NCBI RefSeq assembly: GCF_023715845.1
Contig: NZ_JAMBOR010000003.1
Location: 62,001-126,000, forward strand
DNA: 64,000 bases
Reading direction: 5' to 3'
Source: Fictibacillus phosphorivorans
GTDB taxonomy: Bacteria > Bacillota > Bacilli > Bacillales > Fictibacillaceae
Shown piece by piece: positions 25,135 through 34,310 of this stretch. The translations under genes were made by a program, and so were the position numbers. The notes below the pieces were generated by a model. That model was not told the origin of the DNA. It was given only the letters and a program-made list of their open reading frames with translations, and ran no database searches. Each line of letters starts with the position of its first letter. Within the stretch, counting starts at the first letter, position 1.

Positions 25135-25280
25135 TTTCACGGTACGTGTTCTTATAATTATTACTCGTTCGCTCAGAATTTGTGAGTTTCGCTCAAAATC
25201 GCCGAGCTGCGCTCAAAATTCTCTTCCTACGCTCAAACTTACCTAAGTTTCGCTCAAAATCTTCATTTTTCGCTCAAACC
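25135..25280 (+). repeat. Dispersed head-plus-20-bp-unit element, copy C (146 bp, six units)
   Basis: This has the same layout as copy B: the head TTTCACGGTACGTGTTC, an AT-rich stretch, TTACTCGTTCG, then CGCTCA units at 25170, 25190, 25210, 25230, 25251 and 25271. It even shares the single 21-bp step between units four and five. The spacer bases between units have diverged more than the units. It is intergenic, between the ABC operon terminator and the 3' end of the chemoreceptor gene. Confidence 0.85.
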
Positions 25281-25364
25281 CCCGATTCATGTAGTCCAGA
25301 TTGACCACCTACAGCACTTAATACCAGGATAAATGGTGAATATCGTACATATTCATCATTTTTT

Positions 25365-27371
25365 TTAAATTTTAAAGTGTTTGATCATTTCTGTTAAACT
25401 TGCAGAGGCCTCATTTAATTCTTCTGCTGACTGTGAAACGGTTGCCAGCGCGCGGACTTGTTCTTCCGATGAGGCACTTACTTCTTCACTTGCTGCTGCG
25501 GATTGTTCAGCAACAGCTGCGATACTTTGGATCGAAGCGACTACTTCCTCTTTGTAGTTATTAATGATCTCTACTTCACTCGTAATCTGCTGAATCGATT
25601 TTACCATTTGATCCATCGTGTCTGCGATCTCACCGAAGGCACGCTCTGTATCCGTTACCGTATTATGTTGATCTTCTGCGATACGTTTTGTATGCTCCAT
25701 TTCCTTCACAGCTCGAACTGACTCTGCACCGATGCCTGCGATGGTCTTCCTTACTTTATCAGCAGCAACGGATGATTGTTCAGCAAGCTTTCGTACCTCA
25801 TCTGCAACTACGGCAAAACCTCTTCCGCTTTCCCCTGCTCTAGCTGCCTCAATACTTGCGTTTAGAGCAAGAAGGTTCGTTCGCTCCGAGATTTCCGTAA
25901 TCGATTGAATAACCTGCTCGATTTCCACTACTTTTTCTGCTAATCCTGAGATGACTTCTTCAATATTTCGAAGCACCTCATTACTCTCACCGGTTTTCTC
26001 ACGGAGTACGTGCATTTGAGATAGACCGTTTTTGTTAGCTGTTTCTGCTAAAGTCGAAAGTTGCGCCATCTTTTCAGCATGTTCATTAACCTTTTCAATC
26101 TGAGAAGAAAGGCTAATTGTCCTGCGGTTCGTTTCATCTGCATCCTCAGCTTGAGTGGTTGCACCTGAAGCAATTTCAGCAACAGCTCTGGATACTTCTT
26201 CACTTGCTGCAATCGTTTCCTCGGATATACCACTCAGATTGGTTGCTGATTCATTTACCGTAACAACCGATTGGCTTACAGATGTAATGAGTCCCCTCAT
26301 GTTCTCCACCATGGCATTAAAATGGTGAGTAAGCGTTCCAACTTCATCTTTGGATTTCGCTTCAACAGATACAGTCAGATCCCCTTCTGCTACAAGCTGA
26401 ACTTGTTTTTGCAGTTTGCGAATCGGATTCGATATGCTTTTTGCCAAAAAATACGTAACAATTAGAGCTAACACTACTGCTATCGAAGCAAAGATCAAGA
26501 TCATGTTAAAAATCTGCTGAGCATCTTTTAACAACTCATCTGTCTGGTACACAAACCCAAGCTTCCACTCTGTATCTGCGATCGTCGTGTAATAAAGCTC
26601 TCGGTCTTGACCTTCATATTCGTATGAGATCTTCCCTTTTTCATTCTTATACATCGCTTTTACAAAGGATTCTTTACTCAGATCTTTTCCTTGCTGTTTC
26701 GGGTGAACAAGTGCCATTCCTTTTAGATCAAGCAGGACTGGATAACCGTTATAACTCACTTTTGTTTGGTTGATCATGCCTGAAAGTCCTGCAAGACTCA
26801 AGTCTAATCCCACTACACCAAGAACATCTTTCGTCTCTGGATCTAAAACGGGTTTTGCTACTGTAACGACATATTCACCTGAGCTGGCATCTTCATATGG
26901 TTCCGTCCACATGATCTTCTCCGGTGACTGAACAGCCATCTGATACCAAGGACGTCCGGTAGGATCAAACCCCTCAGGAAGTTCGAGTACCGGCGAGGTT
27001 TTAAATTGTTTTGTCTCAGCTCCAACGTAGAGAACCGCTACATTCTTATTCAAGTCTAGAAAGTGTTTAAAATCCTGGTCAACAATCGGCCAGGATTCTT
27101 TAAATCCTTTTGATTCATCCTCTTTTAAAGCCCTTAAGTAATCAATCAACCTGCTGTCCTGACTGTAACGATCTATCGTGTTTCCATAGGAATCCAAGTA
27201 ATGCTCAGTGGAAGATTTCACGTCATTCGCTAAACCAGCAGCTTGTTCTTGAACATTCTCGGCTATCTGCTGTTTCGTCTGAAAATAAGAAAATAAGGAT
27301 GCAGATAGTAGAGCACCCGCGACAAGAACACTGACAGAAAGCATAATTTTTGTTTGTATCTTTTTAAACAA
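25365..27371 (-). CDS. Methyl-accepting chemotaxis protein
   Basis: A 668-residue transmembrane chemoreceptor. TM1 is at about 9-30 and TM2 at about 285-305. Between them is a dCache-type sensor with the [20 protein letters not shown] signature (about 140-160). A HAMP domain (about 305-360) follows, then the cytoplasmic helical hairpin with its tip [19 protein letters not shown] (about 490-508) and [16 protein letters not shown]. Organisation and length match McpA, McpB and TlpA of Bacillus. The ligand is unknown. It starts with TTG at 27371 behind GGGGG; a SigD-like promoter is upstream. Confidence 0.95.
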   Translation of the reverse strand: MFKKIQTKIMLSVSVLVAGALLSASLFSYFQTKQQIAENVQEQAAGLANDVKSSTEHYLDSYGNTIDRYSQDSRLIDYLRALKEDESKGFKESWPIVDQDFKHFLDLNKNVAVLYVGAETKQFKTSPVLELPEGFDPTGRPWYQMAVQSPEKIMWTEPYEDASSGEYVVTVAKPVLDPETKDVLGVVGLDLSLAGLSGMINQTKVSYNGYPVLLDLKGMALVHPKQQGKDLSKESFVKAMYKNEKGKISYEYEGQDRELYYTTIADTEWKLGFVYQTDELLKDAQQIFNMILIFASIAVVLALIVTYFLAKSISNPIRKLQKQVQLVAEGDLTVSVEAKSKDEVGTLTHHFNAMVENMRGLITSVSQSVVTVNESATNLSGISEETIAASEEVSRAVAEIASGATTQAEDADETNRRTISLSSQIEKVNEHAEKMAQLSTLAETANKNGLSQMHVLREKTGESNEVLRNIEEVISGLAEKVVEIEQVIQSITEISERTNLLALNASIEAARAGESGRGFAVVADEVRKLAEQSSVAADKVRKTIAGIGAESVRAVKEMEHTKRIAEDQHNTVTDTERAFGEIADTMDQMVKSIQQITSEVEIINNYKEEVVASIQSIAAVAEQSAAASEEVSASSEEQVRALATVSQSAEELNEASASLTEMIKHFKI

Positions 27372-27400
27372 CTCATAACCCCCATTCCATCTCTCAACTT

Positions 27401-27428
27401 ATATCGACAAATTTTTACAGAATTTTTA
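27401..27428 (-). promoter_or_regulatory. SigD-like promoter of the chemoreceptor gene
   Basis: On the minus strand, TAAA (27428-27425) is followed after 16 bp by GTCGATAT (27408-27401), close to the SigD consensus TAAA-N15-GCCGATAT. The flagellar/chemotaxis gene context supports it. Confidence 0.6.
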
Positions 27429-27499
27429 TAATTATGAGGAAAATTTTTAAGGGGTTTTTGATGCTATGACATTGTTGCTCTAGTGTAAAAGTAGAGTTA

Positions 27500-27588
27500 C
27501 CTGCCAAGTCCTCCCACTCATGGGGCGTGTTATGAGCCTCCTGCCGCTTTGTGCCATTAGGAGTCTCGGACTTATCGCTTCAATCAAC
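27500..27588 (-). repeat. Degenerate, internally deleted relative of the 51295 repeat
   Basis: Read on the minus strand, GTTGATTGAAGCG is followed by GAGACTCCTAATGG, then AGCGGCAGGAGGCTCA and CACGCCCC. The same blocks occur in the same order at 51295-51423, but about 30 bp between the first two blocks is missing and the right terminus is unrecognisable. It lies between the chemoreceptor promoter and the terC terminator. Confidence 0.65.
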
Positions 27589-27632
27589 TTGCATAAGAAG
27601 TAAAATTAAAAACCTCAATTAAAATACGGAAC

Positions 27633-27672
27633 AAAAAAAGACCTGTACAGGATTAAATCCCGTACAAGTCTT
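27633..27672 (-). terminator. Terminator of the terC gene
   Basis: Imperfect stem AAGACCTGTAC / GTACAAGTCTT extended by GGATT-type pairing near the loop; the minus strand continues with a run of seven T residues. Confidence 0.8.
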
Positions 27673-27677
27673 AAATA

Positions 27678-28394
27678 TTATGCTTTGTTATGAGAAGGCT
27701 CTGGTTCTTTTTCGTTATCGGCTGCTGCTCGTTCTTCAGCGGCTTTTTTCTTCTTCCATGTTCCGAGTGCTAAAACAATTATGATCAACAGAATCTCAAA
27801 TCCATATTTAACGAATCCATTCTCGAAATAAGGCTTCATGAACTTTTCGCCTACGATCATTTTAGAAGCGGTCCATGCCAGGACACCCGCACCAATTGTG
27901 ATAATGAAAGGAAACTTATCAATTAGTTTAAGGAAAAGGGTACTTCCCCAAACAACGATTGGTACAGAGATCAATAATCCGATAACAACGAGCAGGAAAT
28001 CTCCATGTGCTGCACCGGCTACTGCTAGCACGTTATCAAGACCCATAACTGCATCTGCGATGATAATGGTCTTAATCGCTGCCAATACACTGTTTTGTGC
28101 TTCAATATCATGTTCTTTTTCTTCAATCATAAGCTTATAAGCAATATATAAAAGGATGATTCCTCCGCCCAGCAGCAAACCTGGGATCTTTAATAGCCAA
28201 ACCACAGCAAGTGTAGCAGCAGAACGAATCACTATGGCCCCTATCGTACCCCAAATGATAACCTTTTTCTGATTTTCTTTCGGTAGATTTCTAGCTGCTA
28301 AACCTATAACAATTGCGTTGTCTCCTGCTAAAACTAAGTCAATAATGACGATCGCAAGCAAGGCTGACCAAAAATCTGGTGCGAATAATTCCAT
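27678..28394 (-). CDS. TerC-family membrane protein
   Basis: A 238-residue protein with seven or eight hydrophobic segments. The TerC signature acidic motifs are present: DLVLAGDNAIVIGLAAR (about 19-35) and the second copy DAVMGLDNVLAVAGA (about 114-128), each with metal-binding Asp and Asn in the membrane. The C-terminus is a charged, Lys/Glu-rich cytoplasmic tail. TerC proteins (YceF, YkoY, YjbE in Bacillus) export Mn2+ and help load secreted metalloenzymes. No yybP-ykoY manganese riboswitch is visible upstream. An inverted repeat lies between the likely -10 and the GGGAGG site. Confidence 0.88.
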   Translation of the reverse strand: MELFAPDFWSALLAIVIIDLVLAGDNAIVIGLAARNLPKENQKKVIIWGTIGAIVIRSAATLAVVWLLKIPGLLLGGGIILLYIAYKLMIEEKEHDIEAQNSVLAAIKTIIIADAVMGLDNVLAVAGAAHGDFLLVVIGLLISVPIVVWGSTLFLKLIDKFPFIITIGAGVLAWTASKMIVGEKFMKPYFENGFVKYGFEILLIIIVLALGTWKKKKAAEERAAADNEKEPEPSHNKA

Positions 28395-28411
28395 TCAAAA
28401 AATCCTCCCTG

Positions 28412-28427
28412 TTAAACATCTGTTTAA
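28412..28427. promoter_or_regulatory. Inverted repeat in the terC leader
   Basis: TTAAACA-N2-TGTTTAA, a perfect seven-bp dyad placed just downstream of a TATACT -10 element (28429-28434, minus strand). It looks like a TetR-type operator; no candidate regulator is nearby. Confidence 0.4.
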
Positions 28428-28554
28428 TAGTATACCCCGTGAAAATTATAAAAAAATAATTTGTTTTTTTATAAAAAAGGCTGTCCTTATACCTCTATTG
28501 CCCTTACAGGCTTATCCATTTTTTCATATATATAAGGAAAGGGGGTGTTTTTTC

Positions 28555-28746
28555 ATGTGCTGTTATGGCTGTACTGTTACTTGTCAAAGTTGCATTTTAT
28601 TTTGTGGTGTTCCTGTGTTATGCAAGCCTATAAATCCTTGCTGCTATCCAATTTGCCCAACGCCGCCTACATCTTCATCTCCTGTTGTTATTACTTGTCG
28701 ATGCAATTGTCCACGCCCAAGAACCTCATCCTGCTGTAGAAGATAG
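28555..28746 (+). CDS. Very cysteine-rich small protein
   Basis: A 63-residue peptide with 15 cysteines (24 per cent). They come as CC pairs and CxC or CxxC spacings: MCCYGCTVTCQSC at the start, NPCCYPIC in the middle, and TCRCNCPRP plus SCC at the end. It is also rich in Pro and Thr/Ser. The ATG at 28555 has AAGGAAAGGGGG about nine bases upstream, so translation is well supported. There is no signal peptide. Small Cys-rich proteins in sporulating Bacillus are often spore coat or crust components, or metal-binding peptides; I do not recognise this one. A longer in-frame extension to 28318 lacks support and crosses the terC promoter. Confidence 0.75.
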   Translation: MCCYGCTVTCQSCILFCGVPVLCKPINPCCYPICPTPPTSSSPVVITCRCNCPRPRTSSCCRR

Positions 28747-28887
28747 GTGGATTAGAAAAAGAAAAATAAATTTTGACTTTTATTCATACGTGCATGTGAA
28801 CGTTTTGTTTCAAAATAAGCGTTCTTTTTTTTGATTACGGGAATAATGCAGGATAGAACAAAACGCCATAATCTCGGAGGCATGCAT

Positions 28888-29700
28888 ATGCGCTGGATTT
28901 TGAAGCAATGGATACGACGTTTTTTTGAAGATAACGTTTTTGATCTTTCAGCTCAGTTAGCCTATTATTTCTTAGTTTCATTATTCCCTTTTATTTTTCT
29001 GATTTTTACGGTGCTGGGTTTTTTGCCGATTTCTTCTTCTTATGTGCTCTCTCTTTTTCAGTCTATTGCACCAGAAGAAGCATATACCTTATTAGAGTAT
29101 AATTTAATTGCCGTATTGGATGAACACCGCGGAGATGTATTTTCAATTTCATTAATCATTATGATTTGGCTTGCAACCATTGGTACCCATGCCATCATAA
29201 GAGTATTCAACCTTGCCTACCAAGTAGAAGAAAGCCGACCTTTCTTCCGGGAATTAATCCTCGGAATGGTTTTGACGTTCGGTTTAGTGGTGGCTGTTAT
29301 CACGGCATTATTGCTGCCAGTATTCGGCCGTAGGATTGGGGTCTACATATTTGAGCAAACGGGATATTCGCATCCCGTATGGCACATCTGGGAAACTGCT
29401 AGGTACGTAATTGGTTTTTCCATTCTACTCTCTATTTTTTCAGCTTTGTATCGGTTCGCGCCAAACATAAAACTAACTTTCCGAAATGTTTGGCCAGGAG
29501 CAGTCTTCTCTACTGCCGGATGGCATTTATTTTCATACCTATTTTCTTCGTATGTTTCTATTTTTGATTACGGACAGATCTACGGGAATATGGGTGCTCT
29601 GTTAACACTTATGATCTGGTTCTATCTTTCGGCATTGATTCTCATTGCAGGAGGGCAGTTAAATGCTATCCTAGCTCAAAGGACAACAGACAGAAATTAA
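28888..29700 (+). CDS. YihY/BrkB-family membrane protein
   Basis: A 270-residue integral membrane protein with six main hydrophobic segments. FDLSAQLAYYFLVSLFPF (about 18-35) is the family's N-terminal signature, and YGNMGALLTLMIWFYLSALILIAGGQLNA (given in part as YGNMGALLTLMIWFYLSA) is the C-terminal one. Function is not established despite the old name ribonuclease BN. I use ATG 28888 because CGGAGGC is seven bases upstream; an upstream ATG at 28831 in the same frame has no site. Confidence 0.87.
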   Translation: MRWILKQWIRRFFEDNVFDLSAQLAYYFLVSLFPFIFLIFTVLGFLPISSSYVLSLFQSIAPEEAYTLLEYNLIAVLDEHRGDVFSISLIIMIWLATIGTHAIIRVFNLAYQVEESRPFFRELILGMVLTFGLVVAVITALLLPVFGRRIGVYIFEQTGYSHPVWHIWETARYVIGFSILLSIFSALYRFAPNIKLTFRNVWPGAVFSTAGWHLFSYLFSSYVSIFDYGQIYGNMGALLTLMIWFYLSALILIAGGQLNAILAQRTTDRN

Positions 29701-29860
29701 AAAGATTTTCGAAAATTTTTCTTTCTTCAATTGACTTTTTCACTTTATCGTAACATCATTGTTAATATATAAAGAATTTTCATCTCTTTTTCCGGTCATA
29801 CTGGGTACTAGTCCTTAAGATGAGTAAACCGGATAATTTTACGGAGATTGGAGCCGGAAA

Positions 29861-30895
29861 ATGACTGTAAAAAACATCGTTTTATTATTATTATTGCTCG
29901 CTGGAATCGTCATATTTGTCTTTTACAGCATACCTCTCCTTCTCGCATTATTAACCGCTATAATGCTTGAACCGGTAGTTAAATTGTTCATTAGACTTTT
30001 TAAAGGCAGACGATTGTTGTCCGTCACACTTACATTCGTGCTATTTTTAGCTGGATTTGGGATTCTATCATACTGGCTGACTACAACACTTGTTATTCAA
30101 ATGATTGAGTTCATAACCGTTCTTCCATCTTACTCGGTTCATTTGTTTGAAGTAGCTGAAGATACGTTTTATGAAATGGAAAACTTCTATGCAACTCTTC
30201 CGCCTGAAGTCGTTCGAACACTTGAAGAAGGTTTGGTAGCACTAAAGGAATATGGTGTGGAAACCGCAAAGGGGTTAACGACGGGACTCTTAGGCCTTAT
30301 TACTGCGATCCCAGGTATGCTTATTTATTTTATTATCTATGTTGTTGCGGTATTTTTATTCTCATTAGATCTGCCTCGTCTGTATGCAGAATTTCTAAAT
30401 TTATTCACAACTTCTGCCCGTGAGAAGGTTGAGCTGGTATTCAGCCAGCTTTCAAGAGCGACTGTCGGTTTTTTCAGAGCACAGATCATCTTAAGTTTCA
30501 TTACATACATCCTTGCTTTAGTAGGATTAATGATTTTAGATGTAGAATATGCAGTTATACTCGCGCTATTGATCGTCCTTGTGGATATCCTTCCTATTCT
30601 GGGCACAGGATCATTTCTCGTACCTTGGGCGGCTTACTCGTTCTTCATCAACAACAATGACCACCTGGCGTTTGGTCTATTAATCATGTTCGGTGTGATC
30701 ACCATTGTAAGGAGAATCATTGAACCTAAAATTCTAGGCTCGAGTCTCGGCATTTCCGCATTGGCGGCTCTCGTATCCTTGTATATAGGATTCCAGCTTC
30801 TTGGAATGATAGGGTTGATCGTTGGGCCAGCGATTGTTATTATTTACGAAGCGCTCAGAAGTGCTGGATTTATTAAAATCAAGATAGACTTTTAA
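29861..30895 (+). CDS. ytvI: AI-2E/YtvI-family membrane protein
   Basis: A 344-residue membrane protein with about eight segments of the AI-2 exporter-like (PF01594) family. The conserved ends VDILPILGTGSFLVPWA (about 238-254) and IVRRIIEPKILGSSLGISAL (about 277-296) are clear. Sequence and length fit the YtvI branch, annotated in Bacillus as a sporulation integral membrane protein. A GAATT-N18-CATACTG sequence at 29774-29803 is close to a SigF/SigG promoter, which would fit, but one -10 base is off. The start has GGAGCCGG upstream. The transported compound, if any, is unknown. Confidence 0.82.
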   Translation: MTVKNIVLLLLLLAGIVIFVFYSIPLLLALLTAIMLEPVVKLFIRLFKGRRLLSVTLTFVLFLAGFGILSYWLTTTLVIQMIEFITVLPSYSVHLFEVAEDTFYEMENFYATLPPEVVRTLEEGLVALKEYGVETAKGLTTGLLGLITAIPGMLIYFIIYVVAVFLFSLDLPRLYAEFLNLFTTSAREKVELVFSQLSRATVGFFRAQIILSFITYILALVGLMILDVEYAVILALLIVLVDILPILGTGSFLVPWAAYSFFINNNDHLAFGLLIMFGVITIVRRIIEPKILGSSLGISALAALVSLYIGFQLLGMIGLIVGPAIVIIYEALRSAGFIKIKIDF

Positions 30896-30939
30896 ACAAA
30901 TAAGCTTCGTTCATTTCATCTTTTATGGAAAATTAAATA

Positions 30940-30977
30940 AAAAAACGCATTTTCTGCTTCTGGAAAATGCGTTTTTT
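30940..30977 (+). terminator. Intrinsic terminator of ytvI
   Basis: A 13-bp stem AAAACGCATTTTC / GAAAATGCGTTTT with an eight-base loop; T residues on both strands make it bidirectional in principle. Confidence 0.92.
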
Positions 30978-31103
30978 ACATTTAGAGGTTAGAAAACTAT
31001 GAAAGATTGGGAATTATAAAAGATAGGAAGAAAAACGTAAATTTTAAACGAACACTTTAAATGGTGAATCTTTTAATGGTGAAAGTTTATTGGAGGAATT
31101 TAG

Positions 31104-32144
31104 ATGAGCACTGCAGCAAAAGAACGCGATTATTATTTTGACAACGCAAAATTTATTCTCATTTTCCTGGTCGTGTTCGGGCACTTTATTTCGCCGATAA
31201 AAGGTCAGAACGAATGGCTTTACACGATTTACAACTTTATTTACACGTTTCACATGCCTGCCTTCATTTTGATCGGCGGATTCTTTACGAAGGGTGTCTG
31301 GCGTGACGGCTACCTGCCTAAGATCTTCCGAAAGGTTCTAGTCCCTTATCTGGTATTTCAGTTGGTGTACAGTTTCTTTTATTATGACCTTTACGGAAAA
31401 AGTGAAGTGAAACTAGACTTCTTTTCGCCGCATTGGACACTATGGTTCTTACTCAGTCTTGTCTTCTGGAACATTCTGTTGAAAGTATTTGTAAGGATTA
31501 AGTATCCTCTTGTTCTAGCTATTGGTATTGGTGTAGCAGTCGGGTATATTCACGATATCGGAACGTTCTTAAGCTTACTAAGAACATTTGTCTTTTTTCC
31601 GGTATTCCTGCTTGGCCACCTGTTAGAAAAAAGAGATTTCAAAAAAATATTCAAACCTTCTGCGAAGATCGCAGCAGCAACTTTTTTAATCGTTTTATTT
31701 ATTTCCTATCACTACATTTTTCCAAATGGAACGAAAGAATGGCTGCTCGCTTCATCTTCATATTCTGAGATTCTCGGATATAATGACTGGTATGGAGGAC
31801 TGATCCGGCTTGCGATGTATGGAGTCATGTTTGCTTCAACGTTCAGCTTTTTAGCATTGCTGCCTCGCCGAAAGATGTTTTTTACAGAGTTTGGTGAACG
31901 AACTTTATACATCTACCTTCTACACGGGTTTGTGCTGAAGTATTTGTTTACGACCCAACTTTTTGCTTCGATCAAAGAAAACGGGGCATACTTCATGCTA
32001 CTGTTTCTAGCTGTGATCGTTACCCTATTCTTAGCAAGCAAACCAGTAATCGCGCTGGCCCAGCCGTTTATTGAACTTCGCTGGTCTAAACTGAAGCGAT
32101 TGCTGAAACCAAAACCATCCAGACCTCAGGAAAGTGAAAGTTAA
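31104..32144 (+). CDS. Membrane acyltransferase (acyltransferase 3 family)
   Basis: A 346-residue protein with about ten hydrophobic segments. YYFDNAKFILIFLVVFGHF (about 11-29) contains the Asp-x-x-Lys and catalytic-type His of acyltransferase 3 proteins, and YTFHMPAFILIGGFF (about 49-63) is the second conserved block. There is no SGNH domain, so it resembles fucose 4-O-acetylase-like or WecH-like enzymes rather than full-length OatA. It probably O-acylates a sugar or wall polymer; the acceptor is unknown. TTGGAGG precedes the start. Confidence 0.87.
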   Translation: MSTAAKERDYYFDNAKFILIFLVVFGHFISPIKGQNEWLYTIYNFIYTFHMPAFILIGGFFTKGVWRDGYLPKIFRKVLVPYLVFQLVYSFFYYDLYGKSEVKLDFFSPHWTLWFLLSLVFWNILLKVFVRIKYPLVLAIGIGVAVGYIHDIGTFLSLLRTFVFFPVFLLGHLLEKRDFKKIFKPSAKIAAATFLIVLFISYHYIFPNGTKEWLLASSSYSEILGYNDWYGGLIRLAMYGVMFASTFSFLALLPRRKMFFTEFGERTLYIYLLHGFVLKYLFTTQLFASIKENGAYFMLLFLAVIVTLFLASKPVIALAQPFIELRWSKLKRLLKPKPSRPQESES

Positions 32145-32156
32145 TAACCACATGAG

Positions 32157-32199
32157 AAAACACCGCTGTACACACAATCGTGTCAACAGCGGTGTTTTT
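32157..32199 (+). terminator. Bidirectional terminator between acyltransferase and subtilase genes
   Basis: Stem AACACCGCTGT / ACAGCGGTGTT with an extra ACA/TGT pairing in the loop, flanked by A residues before and T residues after. Confidence 0.9.
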
Positions 32200-32212
32200 G
32201 TATGCTTTTTTA

Positions 32213-33901
32213 TTAATTTAGACTCGATGCACCTGCACTCACGTCTAAATCATACGCTCCACTACCTCTGCTTGAAGAAACCTTCACTTTATAGACACCC
32301 GTTTGTATTGGTTTGAAGAACGCATGATCCTGTCTCTCATTTTGAGAAGAACTTACAACGGTTTTCCCGCTAGGATCGATGAGTGAAACCGAATAGTTAT
32401 GAGAAGGCGGGAAAATGAGCCAGCCTGGGCTATAGTTTTCTGTAACCACTGTCATTGAGATCGGATACGCGGTTGATGTAACATTCAACGAAAACGTTTG
32501 AGATCCTCCTGAGCTTAACGTTCCTCGCTTATAGAAATGATCCGGTACAGCTGGTCCAGAACCTGTGAAATTACCAGCGGTTTTTACAGCGGCATGTCCG
32601 TCTAAACGACCATATCCGTACTCATTGTCCTTGCCTGCTTTTCCAAAATCAATCGCTGTTGAGTAAAGAGCATTCTTAATTTGAGGCTCCGTGATTGACG
32701 GATTCGCATCATGCATGAGCGCAATCGTACCCGCCGTAAACGGTGTAGCCATACTCGTACCACTGTATGTTACATATTGATTTCCTGAATTCGCTTTTGC
32801 AGCTGTGATGTTATAGCCTGGCGCAAAAATATCTGGCTTTACTCTGCCATCAGCGGTTGGTCCGCGAGAAGAAAAGTATGCGAGATTGAAACCACCTTCG
32901 TTAAGATCTGCCCCTGCTCCAACAGTGATTGCTCGATCGGCAGCCCCTGGCGATCCGACAGTTGAAGCTGATGGTCCTGAATTTCCTGCCGCAACAGTAA
33001 CAGCAAGTCCAGCTGCTGATGCATTATTAACCGCTACCGATGTCGCATCTTGTCCATTTGAGCTTCCTGATGTTCCAAGACTCAATGAAAGAACATCGAT
33101 ACCGTACGTATCTTTATTTTGGACGGCCCAGTCAATCCCCGCTGTTACTGTACTCATACTGCCTGATCCCTGGCTGTCCAATACTTTTACCCCTACTAAT
33201 GCAGCTCCTGGTGCAACACCTTTATTGGCAGGATTTGAATCTCCTTCACCTGCAACAATGCTGGCACAATGCGTTCCATGCCCTTGGTCATCGTATGGCG
33301 TTGTTCGATTGTTCACAAGATCTTTCCACCCGATTACTTTTCCGCCATCTAAGTCAACGTGTGCAGCGTCTATTCCGGTATCAATAACCGCTACAACACT
33401 ATCTACTTTTGAATATGAACGTTCATTCCCATCTTGATCTCCTGTCAAGCCATAATCAGCACGTGCTTTTGCCGTACCAAACCAGCTATTCGCCGTTTCC
33501 AAGTTCATTTTAACCGATGCATCGTATTCAACGGATTTGACAAAAGGGAGCTTTTCCAGCAGCATGACCTGCTTCTTTGTCATTGTTGCCGCCATACCGT
33601 TGATGACTTTATACTCAAAGGATTTTTTGAACACACCTATTTTTGATGCGACTTGTTCAAAAGCCTTTCCGCCTGCGAAGTCATCGTTGAACTGAATAAT
33701 GACGGGTACCTTTTCTTCATTCGTAAGCTCTTGAAGTTTACTTTCCAGATTATCAAAAAGTTTGTTTTTATTTACGTTTACAAGTGCATCCGTCATCTTT
33801 TGGTCCGTAACTTGTTTTGGACTTTCTGCCATAACTGAAAACGGAGTCAGCATGATCGATGTTGCCAAGAGTGTTGTCGCAATAAACTTCTTTTTATTCA
33901 C
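32213..33901 (-). CDS. Secreted subtilisin-like serine protease (S8)
   Basis: A 562-residue preproenzyme. A signal peptide with an NKKKF start and Ala-rich end (SVMAES) covers about 1-27. An I9-type propeptide follows (VPVIIQFNDDF ... FVKSVEYD, to about 125). The catalytic domain has Asp in VVAVIDTGID (about 165), His in GHGTHCAS (about 200) and Ser in YSGTSMATPF (about 375). The last 100 residues are a beta-rich PPC-like or P-domain-type tail. The enzyme is an extracellular protease. GTG at 33901 is the start, with AGGAGGG at nine bases; upstream in-frame codons precede that site. Confidence 0.93.
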   Translation of the reverse strand: MNKKKFIATTLLATSIMLTPFSVMAESPKQVTDQKMTDALVNVNKNKLFDNLESKLQELTNEEKVPVIIQFNDDFAGGKAFEQVASKIGVFKKSFEYKVINGMAATMTKKQVMLLEKLPFVKSVEYDASVKMNLETANSWFGTAKARADYGLTGDQDGNERSYSKVDSVVAVIDTGIDAAHVDLDGGKVIGWKDLVNNRTTPYDDQGHGTHCASIVAGEGDSNPANKGVAPGAALVGVKVLDSQGSGSMSTVTAGIDWAVQNKDTYGIDVLSLSLGTSGSSNGQDATSVAVNNASAAGLAVTVAAGNSGPSASTVGSPGAADRAITVGAGADLNEGGFNLAYFSSRGPTADGRVKPDIFAPGYNITAAKANSGNQYVTYSGTSMATPFTAGTIALMHDANPSITEPQIKNALYSTAIDFGKAGKDNEYGYGRLDGHAAVKTAGNFTGSGPAVPDHFYKRGTLSSGGSQTFSLNVTSTAYPISMTVVTENYSPGWLIFPPSHNYSVSLIDPSGKTVVSSSQNERQDHAFFKPIQTGVYKVKVSSSRGSGAYDLDVSAGASSLN

Positions 33902-34271
33902 CCTAAAAACCCTCCTATTTAATAGATAGTCTGAAAATTTCGCCATTTCATGGTGATTACTTCCATCTTAAACAGAATTCGGATGAATAGGGATAAGGTA
34001 GATGGTTTATTTTACTAGACAGACTATTGCGCTAGAATTTATTTCAAAAAACATTTTTTAGTAGGTTAGGGTGAATGGAATTGGCATTTTTCTTACTTCA
34101 AAGGTACTAATGCGGATGAGTATTTAGGAGAATTAATTCTTTTTAGTAGAAATGAATCAGGGTATTCACTTTTTTCCTGTGATAAATGAAATAATCCCAC
34201 GTTAATCGTAAAATAACCACGGGTCGACACATCGTGACAAATTCCGTAGCGACCGGTATACCTAAGAACTA
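33902..34271. other. Intergenic region upstream of the subtilase gene
   Basis: About 370 bp. It must hold the protease promoter, read on the minus strand, but I cannot assign one with confidence. A 70-codon open frame on the minus strand (34093-34305) overlaps the terminator of the next gene and is not called. Confidence 0.5.
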
Positions 34272-34302
34272 AAGAAAAAGCCTGGCACACCTGACAGGCT
34301 TT
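34272..34302 (-). terminator. Terminator of the hut operon and XRE gene
   Basis: Stem AAAGCCTG / CAGGCTTT with a ten-base loop, followed on the minus strand by TTTTCTTTAG. Confidence 0.8.
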
Positions 34303-34310
34303 CACGAAGT

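Noticed and set aside
25334-25366. A hairpin with a T run on the plus strand at the end of the chemoreceptor gene.
   Set aside because: The T run faces the wrong way for the chemoreceptor gene and the stem is AT-rich, so I do not call it a terminator of that gene.
28318-28554. A longer start for the Cys-rich protein, beginning at 28318.
   Set aside because: The extension overlaps the terC gene and promoter on the other strand, and the strong ribosome binding site is at 28555.
28395-28554. A yybP-ykoY manganese riboswitch upstream of terC.
   Set aside because: The leader is short and lacks the conserved blocks of that riboswitch; only an inverted repeat is visible.
34093-34305. A 70-codon minus-strand frame upstream of the subtilase gene.
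   Set aside because: It begins inside the terminator of the XRE gene, has no ribosome binding site and its composition does not look coding.
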